Origin: Mimachlamys varia
Lineage: Eukaryota > Mollusca > Bivalvia > Pectinida > Pectinidae
DNA length: 64,000 bases
Reading direction: 5' to 3'
Assembly (NCBI GenBank): GCA_947623455.1
Contig: OX392535.1
Location: forward strand, 39,766,688 to 39,830,687
Shown here: positions 58,046 to 64,000 of the stretch, one piece after another
Layout of the letters: each line of letters begins with the position of its first letter
Numbering within the stretch: the stretch's first letter is position 1
Program-made: the position numbers and the translations under genes
The notes under the pieces: generated by a model
The model's input: the letters and a program-made list of their open reading frames with translations, nothing else
What the model was told of the DNA's origin: nothing
Databases searched by the model: none

Positions 58046-58439
58046 ACTGTTATTATCATGTATATATTCTGTCATATATTAATTATTTCGCTATTAAATA
58101 TAAATTATCATATTCTGTCATATAATAATTATTATGGTAACTCTCATTGCCACACGTGCCTGTGCAATCATCCAAATATAACGACATTTCATTTATGTCG
58201 ACATCATTTACGCAATACTGTTGAATCATAAATTACCACAGAATACTTACATATACATATATGTAGCTTGATACCAAGTATCTTCTGGAACACTTGCATA
58301 TACCACTGATACCTGGAGTCTATTGTAACAAATGTCCATCAGGTTGCACTCTTAAAGAGGTATCCTTGATCAACTACTATATAAACGCATTCAGCTAGTG
58401 TGACTGTTTTCAAAATAAATAAATAAGAGAATACAGAAG

Positions 58440-58590
58440 CGTTCACAAAATCATAATCCGAACTCAAAATGGATTAAACCAGGGGCAAAATATGAACAAA
58501 AGGAAAGATTTACATGGAAGCCCTTGTAAAAGTATAAGAGAATAAGACCGTGTGTTCCGGAAGAGTAAGCGTCCAATTGAGGTGCATTAG
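58440..58590 (-). mobile_element. 3' fragment of the RT retroelement family
   Basis: CATAATCCGAACTCAAAATG, GGGGCAAAATATGAACAAAA, GAAAGATTTACATGGAAGC, and GTGTTCCGGAAGAGTAAGCG match the reverse complement of 12540-12720. It lies about 170 bases upstream of the TRIM-like coding start, in the probable 5' intron or promoter area. Confidence 0.65.
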
Positions 58591-58757
58591 TTGATTATCT
58601 ACGATTCTAGCGAATACACTTGTCCAGATAGTTTACATTTTATAACGATAACACAAAATAGTGCCTGATGTATATATAACTAGTAACTTTGAAAAACATA
58701 AAGAGTCTGTAATAATTCCCCCTTGTCTTTTTATTCTTGCAGTATAGAACTGGTGAA

Positions 58758-60776
58758 ATGGCTGAAGGCAGAACAGCAGACAATCCGACAGTTACCTGCC
58801 CTGATCTGACAGAGACAAGTCTAGACATCGACCCCCGTCTTACTGAATGTCCTATCTGTCTAGAACAACTCCGACATCCAAAATCATTGCCATGTCTTCA
58901 TACATTCTGTGAAGAATGTCTGCACATCTACATCACAAAGGAATCAGAGACTCCCATCGTGTCCTTCCCTTGTCCGGTGTGCAGATCGAACACTATTCCA
59001 GTGGACCCCAAGGAGGAAAAGGGAAAATGGGCCAAGCAATTTCCTACCAACAACTTCATCGTTGAAATGTCGAAAGCATATGCAGGGAAATCAAAGATAC
59101 ACGAGTGTGATCCTTGTAAGAAAAGAAATGTAAGGAATGTCGCAGCCACCGTTTGGTGGAAGGAGTCAAACCGTTTTCTATGTGAGACGTGTCTTGTGAA
59201 GCTCCATGACGTCATAGATGATGACCATACGTTGGTGGACGTGACAACAAGACAAAAATGTCTTCCGAGAACTGCTTCAACCTTCACTAGCTGTCCCAAG
59301 CACAAGAAGGAAATGGATCTATACTGTGAGGACCATCAGTCTGTTTGCTGTTCCACGTGTATTGCTGTCGATCACCGCAGATGTGACGTGGTCATCACCC
59401 TGTCCGAGTACGGACGCAAAATTCGGAAGGGCTCCAAGGTACAGGACATGCGCACACATCTACAGGAAGCAGTAGAGGCAATGGAATCAATTATTAAAGA
59501 TATCAGAAAACAGGCAGAGCACCTTTGTAACGGTCGAGATCTAACGATGAAACAGATCGCAGATATTCGTAAGAAATTTGAGGAACGTCTGAACAAATTA
59601 CAACGTGACATAACCAATGAACTTACAATGACATACAAGGAAGAGAAAGAAAAAACTTGACGGCATGTTACACAAATGTGAAAGGATGTGCAAGGGAATC
59701 AAAACGACGCAATCTTTGTCGGAAGCAGATGCCATTCAGGAGGACGACGTACAGATGTTGTCTGTGCTACAAAGAGGAAGTATGAAAATCAAATCTTGCC
59801 AAGACCTTATTGCACAGGTAGCTGATACATTTGCTACCGTAGACCTGCAGATCGTTCACGATGATGAAGAAATGGCCGAAAATGCATTGCTGCTTGGCAG
59901 ATTAAACATCACTCGGACAAGACGGAATGTTCCTGTCAATCCTCTGTCAAATACACCCCTGTCACTAGCCAATGTGAGGGAGGTAGGAACACTCTACATA
60001 AAGACCGCTTCAGATAAAAAAAATGTCAAGCAACGGGACTAGTATACCTGTCCAACGGTCATATCTTATTGGCAGACAACGGCAACAGTAAGGTAAAGAT
60101 GTTCAAAGAAAGCGGAGAGTTAGTGGACGAGCTGTCATTACAAGGAATACCCTGGGATCTGTGTTTGGTAGACGACACCACTGTGGCCGTAGTAATGCCT
60201 GACAAACAGGTCGTATCAAAGATAAAGATCCAGTCGTCTAAGCTGTCACACGTACCAGGTGCTGACATCAAGACAGGAAAAAGGTGTTTTGGTATAACGT
60301 ACAAAGATGGTCGATATGTTATGTCAACAAGTTGTTCATCTGCAACAGAAATATACAGTTTGACAAATACTAATGATAATGTCCGGGTTCTACATCAACC
60401 AAATTCCATCCCTTTCTACCTAACTTACGATCCGAACAGCAGTGATGTCATTGTCATTTTGTTCAGTGACACTGTAGGTGATACTGCAGTGTATCGACTG
60501 TCACCTGACGGTACCACCACAGAAAAAGCAAAGGTAAGCCTGGTGAGGAACGGAAACGGAGTGGACGTTGACAGGGAGGGGAATGTGTACGTCTGTAGTA
60601 GGGCATCAAACAATGTTGTTCAAATCTCGCGGGACGGAAACACTGTTCGAGAGCTGGTAACATCGTCAGACGATTTACAAGAACCATATACATTATCCTT
60701 GTACAATAATAAGTTTATTTTATCGAATGACGGTTTTGACACTAGGAATCATGTAAAAATATATGAGTTATACTGA
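58758..60776 (+). CDS. TRIM-type RING/B-box/coiled-coil/NHL-like protein, two compensating frameshifts
   Basis: The start is the ATG at 58758, just after a strong 3' splice site (TTTTTATTCTTGCAG, 58741), so a 5' untranslated exon lies upstream. RING finger residues 31-75: C31, C34, C46, H48, C51, C54, C72, C75 (ECPICLEQLRHPKSLPCLHT). B-box 1 about 117-157 (C117, C120, C142, C145, H150). B-box 2 about 179-209 (C179, H182, C190, H193, C201, H206). Coiled coil about 225-350. The C-terminal ~240 residues read as an NHL-like propeller (GLVYLSNGHILLADNGN, GVDVDREGNVYVCSRASNNV). RING plus B-boxes implies E3 ubiquitin-ligase activity in the cytoplasm; bivalves have large expansions of such genes, some linked to immunity. 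The frame slips at A6 (59650-59655, one A too many) and returns at A8 (60016-60023, one base short). The combined length is 672 residues. A young pseudogene or assembly indels are both possible. Confidence 0.8.
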
Positions 60777-62436
60777 TGCAAGGAAAAAACAACAGTTTGG
60801 TAACAGGATAGGCTTGTTAAATGTCAAAACGCATTTCTGATTGAATGTTTGTATTCTATTTTTTTTATCGGTATTGAACAATTGTAACAAAATATGCACA
60901 ATATTTCCATATTGGAACAAAAATTGTCTCCCTTTTAAATATAAGTGTAGATTTGTATCAAATTCATGAGTGTAAAAAAATAACAAACCAAAAAGCTTCA
61001 ACCTTTCTGATATATACATATACAAATACATATATAATTAGTGTCAAAATAATATATATATATTAATTGCAACCACCAAATAATGAGTTGTCCATATTGA
61101 TTTTAGCTGTATTTTATATGTGAGCACCATGAAGAATCACACAGTTCATGGTCACCAAAAGGTCTTTCGTCACACTTTTTATTAATTGTTTTGATGTTTG
61201 GATTTACATTTTGACTCAACATGAAAATAGTTGCTGTGTCGTCATTAGCTATCAGAGTTCCTAAGTGTACTTCCTATTTTTGATGTTTTGAAACTAGATC
61301 CACAATCAATTCTTGTTCCATTCCTTTTGAACTACCATTTTAGTTTTTGCGATAGTCGATAGTCGTGTGACTTAGGTGTTGCGCATTTTCTGTTGACAAA
61401 TTCACCGGTCTTGCAAAATTTTGCACTAACAATGAATCCAAGAACTTTGCCAGTTTCATGGAAGAGTGACCTTTTATTAAAGAGAAGATACAATAAACAC
61501 AAATGTTTGCAAAAATGGCAGGGTATTTGTATTGTGTGTACAACACTAAACAATGCAGAAAACTGTAATGTAAAAAAAATGCATACAAAATTTGACCCAA
61601 ATTCTGGGAATGTTTAAATTGAACACATTCATTTATGTTATTTTATCAAATCAGGGAAAGAAATCTGCAATTGTGCGACCTTTTTATCTGCAATGAGGAT
61701 TTTAGGCAATTGGACTTTGGGCCCAAGCCCTCAGCCTCAGGGTAAACAAAAATCATATGATCAAAATGTCATACACTGGCTTTAATTCCATCCAAGTTTG
61801 AATTATTTCCAATTAACAAAATATACCCAAAAGTATCATTTTCCTATACAAACTATAGTAAACTCTGGCTGGATTAGTTCATTTTGTAATTCCAGGAGTG
61901 AATGAGTTAAATAAAAATGAAACGTGGTAGGATGTACCAATAACTCATCAAATCAATACTTTCAATAAACTATATATTTTCAAATGCATGGATAGATTTT
62001 ATTACCCTGAATAAATATTGATATAATATTGTTGAAAATTGTTGCTTCATTTTTTAAGGCCAAACAAATATTTATGTTCAGGTAACATGCCTGAAAAAAT
62101 AGGATAGGTCGATAGGTAAATAATTCTTTTTTCTATTTTATTAGCATTGTTCTCTCATTTATTTTGTATGAAAAGGAAGAGGAAGTGGTAAACTGGAGTC
62201 TACTTAAGTGTGCCTTTAGATCGTCATACCAGCTGGCATTATACATGTGTACATGTATATCTCTCAGCATGCGTGACAGTAAACAGGTGCATATTGGCAG
62301 TACATAAACATGTAGCAAAATACAAGATACCTATTCCAAGCTGACGACAAGTTATAATTACTTAAAACCTTAATTTCATAAATTGAAATTTCTTCTTTTT
62401 ATTTCTAAGGTATTAAATTTAATCTATTTTTATGGT
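60777..62436. other. Downstream flank of the TRIM-like gene, nothing further recognised
   Basis: The probable 3' untranslated region starts at 60777. A CAATAAAC signal lies at about 61491. AT-rich, no gene recognised. Confidence 0.5.
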
Positions 62437-62447
62437 ATGGGGATATA

Positions 62448-62533
62448 ACACAAAAAAACTGTGGTGTACTCTAAATAAACCGCGAAGCGGTTTATGATGA
62501 GATTACACTCCTGTTTTTTGTGTTATAACCACA
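62448..62533. mobile_element. 86-bp palindromic MITE
   Basis: ATAACACAAAAAAACTG at the left pairs with CTGTTTTTTGTGTTAT at the right. The centre AAACCGCGAAGCGGTTTA is itself a hairpin. Confidence 0.75.
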
Positions 62534-63146
62534 TAACATAGAAAAATAAATTCAAGATAATCCTTATAATTCAATCTATACCCTCCGAAAATTCACTTCA
62601 TCGATGGACTCTATTCTCTTACAAATTGATACGCTGCTGCATCAGCCAATCAAAAACGACGTTATAAACGGCGACGTCAATTTTTACTGATAACATATTT
62701 TTTAAACCAATGAAAAAGCCCAATTCACACAAGATTAAATTATATCTGATTTAAAACGAATATATTTCCTTACACACCTTACATAAGTTACTTATATTTG
62801 AAGTAAACAGAACATCCATATATATTGAAAGATAAAAAACACAACGTTAACTTGTACATGCAAACTTAGCATTCCACGGGAGGTAACTCGAGGTAAAAAT
62901 TCACGTTATACAGATGGAATAAATATATGATCCCATCAATACAATTTAGTAATCGATAGAGAACACCACAACACATGTTATCGTTTGTGTCATGCGAGTC
63001 GACAGTCTTATTCCAAACATATATCTTTGTTTAAATAAAATTGTGCATTATAGATATCAACGGGATTGTCTTTATGTGGATGGAAACTGAAGGATCACAG
63101 GTAAAACACAAAAAGGTTTGGGAGCTTTTCATACTGATTTTCACAT
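62534..63146. other. Non-coding stretch, nothing recognised
   Basis: No coding or repeat signal found. Confidence 0.45.
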
Positions 63147-63212
63147 CTGATCGGGGAATCGAACCCCGGCCGCCTTGGTAAAAGGCAAGTGCGCTATCCA
63201 CTACGCACTGTC
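63147..63212 (-). mobile_element. SINE family A, head only
   Basis: The minus strand reads GCGTAGTGGATAGCGCACTT, GCC, TTTTACCAAGGCGGCC, GGGGTTCGATTCCCCGATC. Both polymerase III boxes are present but the body is missing. It is not a tRNA gene: there is no acceptor-stem pairing or full cloverleaf. Confidence 0.7.
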
Positions 63213-63458
63213 AAAACGTCCTGGCTCCATAATCAAGATGTAACAGATTCGTGCCCAACTAGTCTAACTAGTTTTATTTCTTCTCTTTCTCAAAAGAATA
63301 TTGTTTCTTTCCCATGTTCGGGTAGGTATATGTTCTACATGTAATAACATGTATTACGAGTGATAGTTGGTTTTCCAAATGTAATACAGTCCCTGTAACT
63401 GGTTCCCCTTTTAAATATTACGTTTGCGGCGTCGTGACGGAATATTATGTATGGATAC

Positions 63459-63800
63459 ACGGTGGTCTAGTGGTACATGTAGGACACCAGGCTGAGTCTG
63501 AGTCATTGCCACGGTATTTGCGTTGTATCTTTGAGCAAGATACTTTACCCCGCTTGTTCCAATCTACCCAGCAGTAAATGAGTACGTGGTTGGCCATTGT
63601 CAAACATTTGTAGAATGTTAGCTTTGAGTGCCGAAATGGCATCACCGGTTGTTTTCTCCCCAGGGAGTTAAGAACGATGGTGGTTGATTGCTAAGGCACA
63701 ATAACCACGAATGGTAATTTGTGAACCTCTTTTAGACGACCTGTAAACTTGGTTGAGATAAAGCGGTTTATAAGAACCTCGACATATTATCATTATCTGG
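63459..63800 (+). mobile_element. SINE family B, second copy
   Basis: GGTGGTCTAGTGGTACATGT, TTGTATCTTTGAGCAAGATA, TTTACCCCGCTTGTTCC, GAGTACGTGGTTGGCC, GCCGAAATGGCATCACCGG and the end AGCGGTTTATAAGAACCTC. The B-box region is damaged (GTCTGAGTCATTGCC), so this copy is older than 57722 or no longer transcribable. Confidence 0.75.
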
Positions 63801-64000
63801 TTTGTTTTATGTGTGTGCCTACGTTCTATTCCGTCACATTTGTAACACTTTCCATAGTTCAGTATTGTGACATTTGAATGTGTGTCCTATTGTTAGTTTA
63901 CACATGTATGCAAGGAAATATCTCTCTATCACAATATGCTAATTAGTGTATGTGGTTTACGATGAAAATGACAGCTAAGTAATTATATATTGTTGATTCT

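Overview
The window is animal nuclear DNA. It is AT-rich and gene-poor, with spliced genes, tRNA-derived SINEs, non-LTR retrotransposons, MITEs and many minisatellites, and it has no operons or ribosome-binding sites. The short-chain-collagen-like secreted protein, the RING/B-box/propeller protein and the repeat styles (Helitron-like ends next to a 145-bp tandem core, and SINEs ending in AATCAAACCAAACC) suggest a bivalve mollusc, quite possibly a scallop. The taxon is an inference.

Only two host genes can be supported. (1) 42544-45570 (+): a three-exon secreted protein with a signal peptide, a coiled coil and a Cys-rich short-chain-collagen-C4-like domain. It has one frameshift at a G6 run. 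(2) 58758-60776 (+): a RING, two-B-box, coiled-coil, NHL-like propeller (TRIM-type) protein with two compensating frameshifts at A-runs. Everything else is mobile or tandem DNA.

Layout: 1-3150 palindromic and ~54-bp satellites plus a Helitron-like end. 3440-13660 several remnants of one reverse-transcriptase element family, with SINE pieces. 15238-15655 a 26-bp array. 16290-20665 SINEs and a dispersed repeat. 20819-28409 a large inverted-repeat element whose arms carry TCGT-word arrays, with a younger 970-bp relative nested in its left arm. 28410-29672 three MITEs. 30175-32398 a broken LINE. 32399-40955 a giant foldback transposon inserted in the LINE tail. 41022-42075 dispersed repeats. 42544-45570 the secreted-protein gene. 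46170-49995 MITEs, satellites and a repeat. 50943-52440 a second LINE, with its RT core deleted. 53084-57240 a TTAA-flanked inverted-repeat element that holds a 145-bp satellite in a Helitron-like frame. 57327-58590 repeats and a SINE. 58758-60776 the TRIM-like gene. 60777-64000 a MITE and SINEs.

The most unusual object is the 8.56-kb foldback element at 32399-40955. It has a perfect 6-bp target duplication (AATATG), identical 13-bp tips, and ~2.6-2.7-kb mirrored arms. Each arm stacks a terminal hairpin, a 29-bp minisatellite, a 1.3-kb TAACATGCTA array and a GCAAAAATATGCAAA array. The ~2.9-kb core carries the decayed, spliced remains of a putative transposase (ADNCGGQNKN signature), itself split by a SINE with a 7-bp target duplication. 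Insertion order can be read directly: LINE first, then the foldback element, then the SINE.
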